This document shows, piece after piece, positions 23,962 through 30,883 of a DNA stretch of 30,883 nt. The translations under genes were made by a program, and so were the position numbers. Position 1 is the stretch's first letter. Each line of letters opens with the position of its first letter. Below the pieces are notes generated by a model. It was given only the letters and a program-made list of their open reading frames with translations. It was not told the DNA's origin and ran no database searches. Origin of the DNA: CAYYAQ01 sp964469555 (GTDB taxonomy: Bacteria > Planctomycetota > UBA1135 > UBA2386); the NCBI GenBank assembly GCA_964469555.1, contig CAYYAQ010000055.1:1-30883 (forward strand). Reading direction: 5' to 3'.

Positions 23962-24872
23962 CACTTCCCTCCAGCGACCGTGAGCGTGCCCTTCTCGGCG
24001 ATCACGTGCACGCGGTGTTCACCCGCACCGATCTTGCCCTTGACGACGCTGCCCTCACCGAACGGCTCGCTTTTGAAACCAAATACGTTGCGGATGCTGC
24101 CCGTGAGCGACTTGGCGTGGAGGTCGATGGAAGAATGCTCCGGCAGATACACGGCGACTTCTCCGACGCTGTTGACGATGCTGACCGGTCCCGAGACCTC
24201 GGCGAAGGTGACTCGCGTCTTGCCGCTCGCCTTGAGGCTCAACGGACCGCGGTGCTGGTCGACGATCGTATCCCCGTCGCCGTTGCCCACCGTGAGCGGG
24301 GCCGCCACGTGCATCAGCATGAGACTCCCTGCTTCGACAGTGACCGAGGTCGGCGCCTGGCGGGTGTCCACGCGAATGTTGCCGCGGCTCGACTCGAGTA
24401 TCACGCTGAGCTTGACCGGAACGGTGATACGCGCATTCAGCTGACGGAACAACCGCGGGGAGACCTGATCCTTTTCATCGCCCTTTTTCGGCGGCAGCCT
24501 GCGGAACCCGTCTGGCAGAGGCGGAACCCTGATGATCATCATCTTCGGGTCTCCCGAGTCCACAACTTCAAACGTGAACAGCGAGGCGGTCGCTTGATCG
24601 AGGAGCTCTTGAGACGCCGTCGCGCACAGCGACGTTCCTTCGAAGGTGACCTTGCCACTGGAGCCGATCATCACGTCGAGGTTGCCGACATCCGCGACGA
24701 TCTTGATCGTCTCGACGCCCGCAGCGATCGCAAACTCGCCCTGGATTCGCTCTTCCAACTTGAACGTGTTGAACCCCCAGACCCAGATCAGCGTGATCAG
24801 AAGAAACGGGACCACGACCAACCACGGAATCCGGGAGTCAAAGCGCTTCCTTCCGCTCGTGTCTTCAACCAA
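23961..24872 (-). CDS. Membrane-anchored GIN/DUF4097-like beta-repeat protein
   Basis: The 303-residue protein has one N-terminal membrane helix (about residues 16-35, PWLVVVPFLLITLIWVWGF). A long stretch of short beta-strand repeats follows (VETIKIVADVGNLDVMIGS, RGNIRVDTRQAPTSVTVEAGSL, SGPVSIVNSVGEVAVYLPEHSSIDLHAKSLTGSI), as in the putative adhesin (GIN/DUF4097) group. The function of that group is not well known; it faces the outside of the membrane. TTG at 24872 is chosen because an AGAGGA ribosome site lies seven bases before it. The frame stays open further upstream, but that part is antisense to the divergent gene, whose start is 18 bases away. Confidence 0.72.
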   Translation of the reverse strand: MVEDTSGRKRFDSRIPWLVVVPFLLITLIWVWGFNTFKLEERIQGEFAIAAGVETIKIVADVGNLDVMIGSSGKVTFEGTSLCATASQELLDQATASLFTFEVVDSGDPKMMIIRVPPLPDGFRRLPPKKGDEKDQVSPRLFRQLNARITVPVKLSVILESSRGNIRVDTRQAPTSVTVEAGSLMLMHVAAPLTVGNGDGDTIVDQHRGPLSLKASGKTRVTFAEVSGPVSIVNSVGEVAVYLPEHSSIDLHAKSLTGSIRNVFGFKSEPFGEGSVVKGKIGAGEHRVHVIAEKGTLTVAGGK

Positions 24873-24890
24873 TCGACTATCCTCTGGGGG

Positions 24891-26762
24891 ATGGCGCCTA
24901 GCGCGAGAACCAAACAGTGCACCGCCTGCTGGTCCACGATCGATATCGAGGAGATTCAGTGCCCGCAGTGCGACGTGATGCTGCAACAACAGAGACGGGG
25001 GCGATCTTTCATCATCGTCCTCGTCGTGACGCTCGCCGTCGGAACCGCCGTATGGGGCTGGATCCAACGACCGGGCGCCAGTGATCCGAGAGCCCAGCGA
25101 ACCGCAGAGGATACGCGGGACCCGGCTGAAATCGAGCCCGAACGACGACAACAGAATGCCCGCGTGGCGACGCGGAGCGAAACCGCGGGCAAACCCGTTC
25201 AGTCCGCCGATATCCGGGTCTCGCCGCTGTGGACGGTCTACGCCGAGGTGACAAAGCGCCCCGTCTTCCTGATCGCGCTCGCGCACAAGGAGACCCGCAC
25301 CGGACGGATTCACTACTGCCTCCCCGCAGCATTCTTGCCGTCGAACCAAGGCCTGGTCGACAGCGAGGGACGCCCCCTCGAGTTCACGGCGATCACGTGG
25401 GAACGTCGGTCCGGCCTTGTGATGTTGGCTGGGGCACCGCCCCAGCCGATCCGGAACGGATTCGCACCGCAGACGGTGCGCGACCATCGCACAATCGCGA
25501 AGGGCGAAGCCCTGGTGGCGATCACCACCAACGGATCGAGACGCGAGTTGCACCTGACCCGGGCCGGCTTTCCGATGGTGTTCGACGCGCCTCTCGCGCC
25601 GGGTAGCGTGGTCGTCGACGCCTCCGATCGAGTCGTCGCCTACGGCACGAAGCAGGGGGGCCAGCCCGTTCACGTCCTGACGCCATGGCGCGAATGGTGG
25701 ACGGGGCGAACCTTGCTCGAATTGCAAAAGGAGATCCGCGCCGCTGATCCCGAGCTCATCCTCCTCGACGCGCACCGATTGCTCGACTCCGCGAGCGTGA
25801 CGATCGAGACCGCAGAGCGAGCCGTGGAGTCGCTCACGCGCGGCCAGCACCTCGCGCGGGACCGCGTCACCATCGAGGCGTTCGACCGGACGCTGCGGTT
25901 CGGACACCTGCAGCGCGTGCGCCTGCTGTCGGCGATCAACGGCGTGCGGGCGTTGCAGCAGGCCCGCGCCAGCCTGAGTCTCCTCGGCGCCGATCCGGAC
26001 ATCCTCAGCGACGCCACCGAGCTGGCGATGGACCACGGGGACCCGCGTGATGCGCTCGTGTTCTACCAGTCCCTTCTCGCCACTTCCGCCGACCACGCAG
26101 CGAAGATTCGCGACAGGATCGGACGAAAGCTCAAAGCGAAGGCCGACCGGATGCTCAGCGAGAAGCGCAATCAGGAGACGGCTCAGTTGCTCGGCGAAGC
26201 GGTGCGGAGCTTCCCGCAGCGCGCGGACCTTCGCATGGTCTACGCGCGCGCACTCAGCAAGCTGGGGGACCGTGTCGCTGCAGGCTTCCAGGCAGGCGAA
26301 GCGGCACGACTGGACAAGTCGTACGTGACGCAGGCGCGGCAGTTCACCGGCGCGACGCGGAAGGGCCGACGGGTCGCCATCCCGTTCAACAAGAACGCCG
26401 GGGCGATCTACACGACGTGCTCCGCTTCAGGCCGGGACCTCAGCTTCGTGATCGACACGGGAGCCAGCTACACCGTCATCCCTTCGGCCACGGCGAAGGC
26501 CCTCGGCCTCATCAAGCGGGACAGCCCGACCGTCGACGTGACGACGGCGAACGGGGTGGTCCAGGCGCGGCAGGTCGTGATTCCGACGTTGACCATCGCG
26601 GGGAAGATCACCCTCCAAAAGGTGGGCGCGGTGGTCCTGGACCTGCCCGGAAACCACCATGGCAAGGGGCTCTTGGGCCTCAACGTCCTGCGGCCGCTCA
26701 ACATGCAGATCGACGACCGCCGCTCCCTGCTGATCCTCCGGCAACCCAGCCGCCGCAAGTGA
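24891..26762 (+). CDS. Zinc-ribbon, single-TM, retropepsin-like aspartyl protease protein
   Basis: The 623-residue protein begins with a cytoplasmic zinc ribbon (C10-x2-C13 and C24-x2-C27). A membrane helix follows (about 38-58, RSFIIVLVVTLAVGTAVWGW). A linker rich in Arg, Gln and Glu comes next, then a middle domain of about 200 residues (QSADIRVSPLWTVY to HVLTPWREWW) that may be a degenerate trypsin-like or beta-barrel fold. A helical TPR-like part runs from about 285 to 480. The C-terminal retropepsin-like domain has FVIDTGASYTVIP (catalytic D522) and GLLGLNVL. Only one DTG is present, so the protease must dimerise to be active. Start ATG 24891; the ribosome site (CTGGGGG) is too close to be ideal. 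Its role is unknown. Confidence 0.78.
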   Translation: MAPSARTKQCTACWSTIDIEEIQCPQCDVMLQQQRRGRSFIIVLVVTLAVGTAVWGWIQRPGASDPRAQRTAEDTRDPAEIEPERRQQNARVATRSETAGKPVQSADIRVSPLWTVYAEVTKRPVFLIALAHKETRTGRIHYCLPAAFLPSNQGLVDSEGRPLEFTAITWERRSGLVMLAGAPPQPIRNGFAPQTVRDHRTIAKGEALVAITTNGSRRELHLTRAGFPMVFDAPLAPGSVVVDASDRVVAYGTKQGGQPVHVLTPWREWWTGRTLLELQKEIRAADPELILLDAHRLLDSASVTIETAERAVESLTRGQHLARDRVTIEAFDRTLRFGHLQRVRLLSAINGVRALQQARASLSLLGADPDILSDATELAMDHGDPRDALVFYQSLLATSADHAAKIRDRIGRKLKAKADRMLSEKRNQETAQLLGEAVRSFPQRADLRMVYARALSKLGDRVAAGFQAGEAARLDKSYVTQARQFTGATRKGRRVAIPFNKNAGAIYTTCSASGRDLSFVIDTGASYTVIPSATAKALGLIKRDSPTVDVTTANGVVQARQVVIPTLTIAGKITLQKVGAVVLDLPGNHHGKGLLGLNVLRPLNMQIDDRRSLLILRQPSRRK

Positions 26763-26765
26763 CCC

Positions 26766-26795
26766 CGGACGCCCCGGAGAAGATGGGCGTCCGGC
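26766..26795 (+). terminator. Hairpin after the aspartyl protease gene
   Basis: CCGGACGCCC (26766-26775) and GGGCGTCCGG (26786-26795) form a perfect 10-bp stem with a 10-base loop, three bases behind the stop codon. There is no long T-run, so termination strength is uncertain. Confidence 0.6.
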
Positions 26796-26859
26796 GGAGT
26801 TTCCCCGGCTACCCAGGCGTCTTTAGGCCTGCCTCGAACCGATTTGGGGACAGGATCCG

Positions 26860-27300
26860 ATGAAGACGCTCACAATCGCCGCTGCCACCGCTATAACCGC
26901 AATGTTTGCGGTGGATTACGCCTCTGCCCAGGAGCGGCTCGGACTCGACGAGAAGACCGAGAAGGAGATTCAGGCGGCACGGCGGAACCAGGCCAGGGCC
27001 AAGGCCCGTCTCAAGGCTGAGTCGAAGCCCCAGCCCACGATCCGCCCCAAGAGCGTGGCCTTCCTCCATCGCCGGCCACTGACGTTGGTGGGGGGTTCCT
27101 CGGCAGCGCGAGCGGTCGCCGCCGAGATCTTCTTCTCGACCGACCGCGGCGTCATCACCGTCCCCGGGGTCCGGTTCCTCGAGCCCAACCCCCTCCGCAT
27201 AGGCCCAGTGCTTCTCAAGGACATGCCCGGGCTACACTTCATCCGAGTTCTGGGCTCCGAGAAAGACGCGAAGTCACAGAGCAAGCGGAAGAAGATCTAG
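26860..27300 (+). CDS. Small secreted protein of unknown function
   Basis: The 146-residue protein has a clear Sec signal peptide (residues 1-23, DYASA-Q). A helical, highly charged segment follows (LDEKTEKEIQAARRNQARAKARLKAE, about 28-54), then a small beta-rich domain (FFSTDRGVITVPGVRFLEPNPLRIGPVLLKDMPGLHFIRVLG) and a basic tail (KSQSKRKKI). I do not recognise the family. It ends seven bases before the ECF sigma gene, so it may belong to the same transcript. The conserved-looking C-terminal domain could bind a partner outside the membrane, but nothing shows which. Confidence 0.65.
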   Translation: MKTLTIAAATAITAMFAVDYASAQERLGLDEKTEKEIQAARRNQARAKARLKAESKPQPTIRPKSVAFLHRRPLTLVGGSSAARAVAAEIFFSTDRGVITVPGVRFLEPNPLRIGPVLLKDMPGLHFIRVLGSEKDAKSQSKRKKI

Positions 27301-27307
27301 ATCCACC

Positions 27308-27865
27308 GTGCCTCACCTCCCTCACACAGACACCGACGCCCTCCAGACCGTGGCCTTCAACAGGGTCATGGCGGAACACTCGTCCGCGCTCAAGGCATTC
27401 GCGGCGCGCATGCTCGGTGACGAACTCGCAGCTGAGGACACAACCCAGGACGCGTTCCTCGCGTACTATCGACACATACACGAAGTGCCCGAGAACGCGG
27501 TGCGGCCCTGGTTGTTCAGGGTCACCCGCAATCTGTGTCTCGATCAACTGCGCCGCCGCAAGTTCAAGCTGCGCTTGTTCCGCGACGTGCAACGCGACGA
27601 CGACTTCGAATTGGTGCCCGCCGACGTGAAAGGGACTCGTCCCGACGAGGCAGCCCACACCAAAGAAGCCCACGCAGCGATCGAGGAAGCCATCGAGAAT
27701 CTTCCGCCGCGTTTCCGGGAGGCTTTTCTTCTCTGCGAAGTCCAAGGACTGAGCTACGAGGAAGCCTCGGGCATCATGGATTGTCCCGTGAAGACCGTAT
27801 CCACTCGGCTCTTTCGAGCGCGTCAGCGATTCCGCACCGCCGTGGCCAACATCATAGAAGTCTGA
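27308..27865 (+). CDS. ECF (group 4) RNA polymerase sigma factor
   Basis: The 185-residue protein has sigma region 2 (EHSSALKAFAARMLGDELAAEDTTQDAFLAYYRHIHEV...WLFRVTRNLCLDQLRRRKFK) and region 4 (ENLPPRFREAFLLCEVQGLSYEEASGIMDCPVKTVSTRLFRARQRFR), without region 3, as in ECF sigma factors. It directs RNA polymerase to a small set of promoters, usually for envelope or stress responses. GTG at 27308 is used; the domain begins only about 15 residues later, so a start at ATG 27368 would cut into region 2. The next gene, six bases downstream, encodes its likely anti-sigma factor. A FliA-type sigma factor is encoded separately at 8281. Confidence 0.94.
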   Translation: MPHLPHTDTDALQTVAFNRVMAEHSSALKAFAARMLGDELAAEDTTQDAFLAYYRHIHEVPENAVRPWLFRVTRNLCLDQLRRRKFKLRLFRDVQRDDDFELVPADVKGTRPDEAAHTKEAHAAIEEAIENLPPRFREAFLLCEVQGLSYEEASGIMDCPVKTVSTRLFRARQRFRTAVANIIEV

Positions 27866-27871
27866 GAATCC

Positions 27872-28963
27872 ATGAGCTGCAGCCGTAACCAAGTTGACTT
27901 GTCACGTTGCCTTGACGGGCGCTTGCCAGGGACTCGCCGCGCCGAGGTGATGGCCCACGTCGACAAGTGTCCGAAGTGCAACCAGGTGTGGGAGGAGATG
28001 CAGACAACTCAGTCCTTGGTGTTCGGGTTGAAGCAGCACCAGGTCACGCGATCCTTCCGCGACGACGTTTGGGAGCGGATCCACTCCGGCGAAGGCTCGC
28101 CCGAGATCCTGTTGCAGGAACCGATCACCACACTGACCAAGGTTCGCTATGGGCTGATTGGCGCCGCTGCTGCTGCAGCGTTCTTGTTCGGCGTGAACCT
28201 CCTGACGACGGACAACAGCTCACCGATCGAGAACACCCCCGATCCCGAGGTCGTCGAAATCAACCGCGATACCCTGGACAACGAGACCAAGGACAACACA
28301 GAGAAGGCGCCCAACGCGATCGAGTCACCGGTAGAACTGGTTTCGGGGGACCTGGCCGCCGCCGGTCACCTGGCCACACAGGCCATCGCCAAGGTCGCGT
28401 CTGCCGCCAACAGACTGAGGATCCGCAAGCCCGTCATTCTCAGAGGAAAGACGGACAACCAACAGTTGTGGCAAGAGGTGAACCAGGACGTCCAGACGAT
28501 CGACGGCGGCCTGCATGTGCTCGACTCCTTGCAGCGCAATGAACTCGTCCGGCTCGAACCGATCTCTCGGGCTTGCATGGAAGCGGCTCGCAATACGCTC
28601 AAGACGTACCGTTTCGACCAACACTTGCAGTCGATCAACCTGGTGCGAACCCTGGACGAATGTTCCCTCGACGGCTTGGCCAAGGTCCAGGTCACGTTCT
28701 CGCTCCCACAGTTCCAGGCACCGCAGGGTCTGCTCTTCGGAATCATCGCTGACGATCCGGTACTTCGGGACATCCTCACACAACTCGAGATTCTCCGGCC
28801 TCAGGGCGGCGTCCTGGTGCCTCCACCGATGATCCAGTTCGTGCCTGGAGCCGCGCAGCACAACATGGTCTTGCGCATCCGACCGAACATGCCGCCACCG
28901 CAGGCCAAACCGAAGCCGGTCGGAGCTGAGAAGACCCTCCGGAAACGTCCCCGGAAGAAGTAG
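27872..28963 (+). CDS. Zinc-binding anti-sigma factor with membrane helix and large outer domain
   Basis: The 363-residue protein starts with a ZAS (zf-HC2) domain whose motif H29-x3-C33-x2-C36 (HVDKCPKC) binds zinc and holds the partner sigma factor. A membrane helix lies near residues 93-111 (YGLIGAAAAAAFLFGVNLL). The outer part of about 250 residues has an acidic linker (NRDTLDNETKDNTEKAPN), a helical region and a folded C-terminal domain ending in a Pro- and Lys-rich tail. The outer domain is larger than in many anti-sigma factors and may sense an envelope signal. The gene follows the ECF sigma gene by six bases, the classical arrangement. Start ATG 27872. Confidence 0.88.
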   Translation: MSCSRNQVDLSRCLDGRLPGTRRAEVMAHVDKCPKCNQVWEEMQTTQSLVFGLKQHQVTRSFRDDVWERIHSGEGSPEILLQEPITTLTKVRYGLIGAAAAAAFLFGVNLLTTDNSSPIENTPDPEVVEINRDTLDNETKDNTEKAPNAIESPVELVSGDLAAAGHLATQAIAKVASAANRLRIRKPVILRGKTDNQQLWQEVNQDVQTIDGGLHVLDSLQRNELVRLEPISRACMEAARNTLKTYRFDQHLQSINLVRTLDECSLDGLAKVQVTFSLPQFQAPQGLLFGIIADDPVLRDILTQLEILRPQGGVLVPPPMIQFVPGAAQHNMVLRIRPNMPPPQAKPKPVGAEKTLRKRPRKK

Positions 28964-29157
28964 CGAGGCTACAGACCTACTTCGGCGCCGGCACTCAGCG
29001 CCAAGCTCCACGGCGCCACACCTACCCACACCGCGGACGTTCGTTCCGGGCGTCCACAATCGTGGAAATGCGCCCAAGGCTCTGGGTCGGTTGACTCGGA
29101 TTCGATAGGATCGGCGGGACTTCGTGCCTACCCCTCCCACGCGCTCCCCCGCACGAG
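28964..29157. other. Intergenic region before the VWA gene
   Basis: A weak inverted repeat, GGCGC (28984-28988) with GCGCC (28998-29002), could terminate the sigma/anti-sigma transcript. TTGACT occurs at 29091-29096, but no -10 box stands at a normal distance. I see nothing else. Confidence 0.35.
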
Positions 29158-30883
29158 ATGCTCACCCTACTCACGCTCGCAGGTGCTCTCCTGCCCGCGT
29201 CATTCGACGTCGGCATGCCGCATACCCCGCCGGCGGCGGTGCTTCGTCCCATCGCCCAGTCCACCGGTGACAAGCGAGCGATCGCTGTCATCTCGACCTG
29301 GCTCAAGATCTACCGCAAGGGCAAGTGGGATCTGTCCACGACCAACCGCCCTCGAATGGGCGGACGCGGTCCACGCCGCCCTGGTCCTGGCGCGCGCGGC
29401 AACGTACCGCAAGGCCCGAAGTTCGACGACTACCTGATCGTCAAGCACAAGCTGCTCCCCGACGACCACATCCGCGGGATGAGCTACCTCATCGAAATCG
29501 ACGTCCTGTGCCGGCTAGCGCGGGACCTCGACAACGTCGCCGCGGCCCGTGCCGTGTTGGAAGTCGCCGCGGTGGGTCTGGACACGCGTGTTAAGTACTC
29601 GAGCAAGATGGCACCCACCAGCGTGCGGCGGGTGGGAGAATCCCAGCTGCGACGATTCCGCAGCATGGAGGTGATCGCCTACCTGGCCACGGCAGCCGCG
29701 GGCAATCCAGGCGGTAGTGGTACATACAAGACGGCGATGCAGGCCGCCGCGCTCCGCGCGCTCGGCGTCAAGAGAAGCAGCGTGCACCGCAGCGTGATCG
29801 TCGAACAACTGAAGTCCACCACCCCGATGGTGCGCGCCGCCGCTGCCAACGCGCTCGGTCGTCTCGCCGAGGCGTACTCGATCAAGCCACTGGCCGAACG
29901 TTTGCCACGTGAGGGTCACCCCACGGTGATCATCGAGATCCTCGCTGCGATCGACATGATCCGCACGCCGCTGCCCGAGAGCTCCGTCAAGCTCGTGCAC
30001 ATGCAGATGGCGGTGATCGAAGCCGGTCGAGCACTCGGTCGCGCCGACACGTGGCGACCGGATCTCGCGATCGTCGACTTCCTCGAAAAGTACCGCTACA
30101 AGGATTCCATCCCCCTGCTGATCCAGTTTCTGGAGCGGTGGGACAAGGACCCGCACAAGGTCAAATCCGGTCGGTTGTCCGCGCGGCTTCGCTTCCGCGT
30201 TCACGAGGTTCTGGCTTCGCTCACTGGCGCGCGCATCCCGATGACCGCGCCGGAGAGGTGGCGCGAATTCTGGACGGCGAACCAGACGACCTTCAAGCTC
30301 CCCACCCCTGACAAGGCGGAGGGGCGGCAGGACCCGAAGCGGACCGCCGGCGGGTTCTTCAACATCCCGGTTCAGGGCAAGCGCATCGTCTTCGTGATCG
30401 ACCGCTCCGGAAGCATGAATCGACCGATACAGGTGACCAGCAGGAGCGGACCGACCGTCGCAGGCGGACGAGGCAATCGCAACTCTTCGCTGAAGATCAC
30501 GATCGCCAAACGCGAACTGTGGAAGGCCATCCAGGCCCTCCCGATCGACGCGAAGTTCAACGTAATCTGGTACAACCACGAAGTCCGGCAGTGGAAGCCG
30601 AAGCTCGTGAGTGCATCCAAGCGGAACAAGACGAGTTTCAAGAGAGAACTCGACGCCCTGAACGCAGTGGGCAACACGAACATCTTCGATTCGATGAAGC
30701 TCGCGCTCAAGATGAAGTCGCTGGTCTACGGCCAGCACTACGACAGCAACGTCGACGAGGTCTTCCTGCTTTCAGACGGACTGCCGAACACCGGCGAGGT
30801 GACCAATCCCAACGACATCTTGCGGATCATCACCGAGACCAACAAGTTCTCCCGAGTTCGCATCAACACCGTGTACCTCGAGG
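29158..30883 (+). CDS. Secreted HEAT-repeat/von Willebrand factor A protein, 3' end beyond the window
   Basis: The frame is open from ATG 29158 to the last base (575 codons, no stop), so the gene is cut by the window edge. It begins with a short hydrophobic signal (MLTLLTLAGALLPA). A Gly/Arg/Pro-rich patch (MGGRGPRRPGPGARG) comes next, then HEAT-like helical repeats (about residues 185-290: MVRAAAANALGRLAEAYSIKPLAERLP...). A VWA domain follows from about 408. Its metal-ion site is complete: D415-x-S-x-S in FVIDRSGSM, the threonine in VGNTNIFDSM and the aspartate in LLSDGLPNTG. VWA domains bind protein partners through a metal ion. HEAT plus VWA proteins of this type are frequent in planctomycetes; a role is not known. 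Confidence 0.85.
   Translation, partial: MLTLLTLAGALLPASFDVGMPHTPPAAVLRPIAQSTGDKRAIAVISTWLKIYRKGKWDLSTTNRPRMGGRGPRRPGPGARGNVPQGPKFDDYLIVKHKLLPDDHIRGMSYLIEIDVLCRLARDLDNVAAARAVLEVAAVGLDTRVKYSSKMAPTSVRRVGESQLRRFRSMEVIAYLATAAAGNPGGSGTYKTAMQAAALRALGVKRSSVHRSVIVEQLKSTTPMVRAAAANALGRLAEAYSIKPLAERLPREGHPTVIIEILAAIDMIRTPLPESSVKLVHMQMAVIEAGRALGRADTWRPDLAIVDFLEKYRYKDSIPLLIQFLERWDKDPHKVKSGRLSARLRFRVHEVLASLTGARIPMTAPERWREFWTANQTTFKLPTPDKAEGRQDPKRTAGGFFNIPVQGKRIVFVIDRSGSMNRPIQVTSRSGPTVAGGRGNRNSSLKITIAKRELWKAIQALPIDAKFNVIWYNHEVRQWKPKLVSASKRNKTSFKRELDALNAVGNTNIFDSMKLALKMKSLVYGQHYDSNVDEVFLLSDGLPNTGEVTNPNDILRIITETNKFSRVRINTVYLE

Noticed and set aside
24873..26096. Minus-strand extension of the GIN-like gene to 711 codons
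   Set aside because: This part is antisense to the zinc-ribbon protease gene. A TTG start with a good ribosome site at 24872 gives a protein with its membrane helix at the N-terminus.
26838..26853. TTTGGGGACAGG-like sequence before the small secreted gene as a further repeat copy
   Set aside because: It resembles fragments of planctomycete intergenic repeats that I remember only vaguely, and no second copy in the window supports it.
1..30883. CRISPR array, tRNA or rRNA genes, insertion sequences, prophage or defence genes
   Set aside because: I saw no regular spaced repeats, cloverleaf sequences, transposase or integrase motifs, or known defence domains on either strand.

Overview
The window is about 31 kb of GC-rich bacterial chromosome. 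It carries no phage, transposase or CRISPR array. The gene content suggests a member of the Planctomycetota or a near relative, probably assembled from metagenomic data. Evidence for this is HEAT-repeat/von Willebrand A proteins, a Tat-exported sialidase, secreted retropepsin-like proteins, an ECF sigma/anti-sigma pair and a scaffold gap of ten Ns inside argS. The lineage call is an inference from gene style, because no rRNA or marker search was possible.

Layout. Bases 1-3053 (+) hold the 3' part of a HEAT/PDZ-like protein and a Uup-type ABC-F ATPase. An HD-domain hydrolase (3081-3623, -) diverges from a rightward run: a TMTC-like GT-C membrane protein with TPRs, argS (broken by the gap) and apt. 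The only gene-free stretch longer than 300 bases (7922-8280) follows. It holds a FliA/WhiG-like promoter, a convincing c-di-GMP-I (GEMM) riboswitch and a foldable expression platform, all in front of a FliA/WhiG-class sigma factor gene (8281-9282). I regard this as the most interesting locus in the window: a second messenger appears to control synthesis of an alternative sigma factor that may also read its own promoter.

From 9320 to 10428 (-) lie a fatty-acid-hydroxylase/sterol-desaturase family gene and a small overlapping membrane-protein gene. They diverge from etfB-etfA (10703-12454, +) across a 274-base region with a perfect 10+3+10 palindrome and a terminator-like hairpin. Two secreted proteins follow: a thioredoxin-fold/HEAT protein with a Lys/Asp tail, and a lipoprotein with two retropepsin-like lobes and a PDZ domain. 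A perfect 16-bp stem separates them from the convergent Tat-sialidase gene.

Bases 16530-20257 (-) form a tight housekeeping operon: prfB (with the classical +1 programmed frameshift), purH, an unrecognised 121-codon gene and yggS. Upstream on the same strand are a secreted M24 peptidase, a small Fis-type regulator with a half receiver domain, a 5'-nucleotidase-family lipoprotein and a membrane-anchored GIN-like beta-repeat protein. Only 18 bases from that last gene, and divergent from it, starts a zinc-ribbon/TM/aspartyl-protease protein. After it come a small secreted protein, an ECF sigma factor with its zinc-binding anti-sigma factor, and a HEAT/VWA protein that runs off the right edge.

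A short inverted repeat built around GTGCCTGGCAC occurs at 3058-3077 and 16497-16523 and looks like a dispersed REP-type element.
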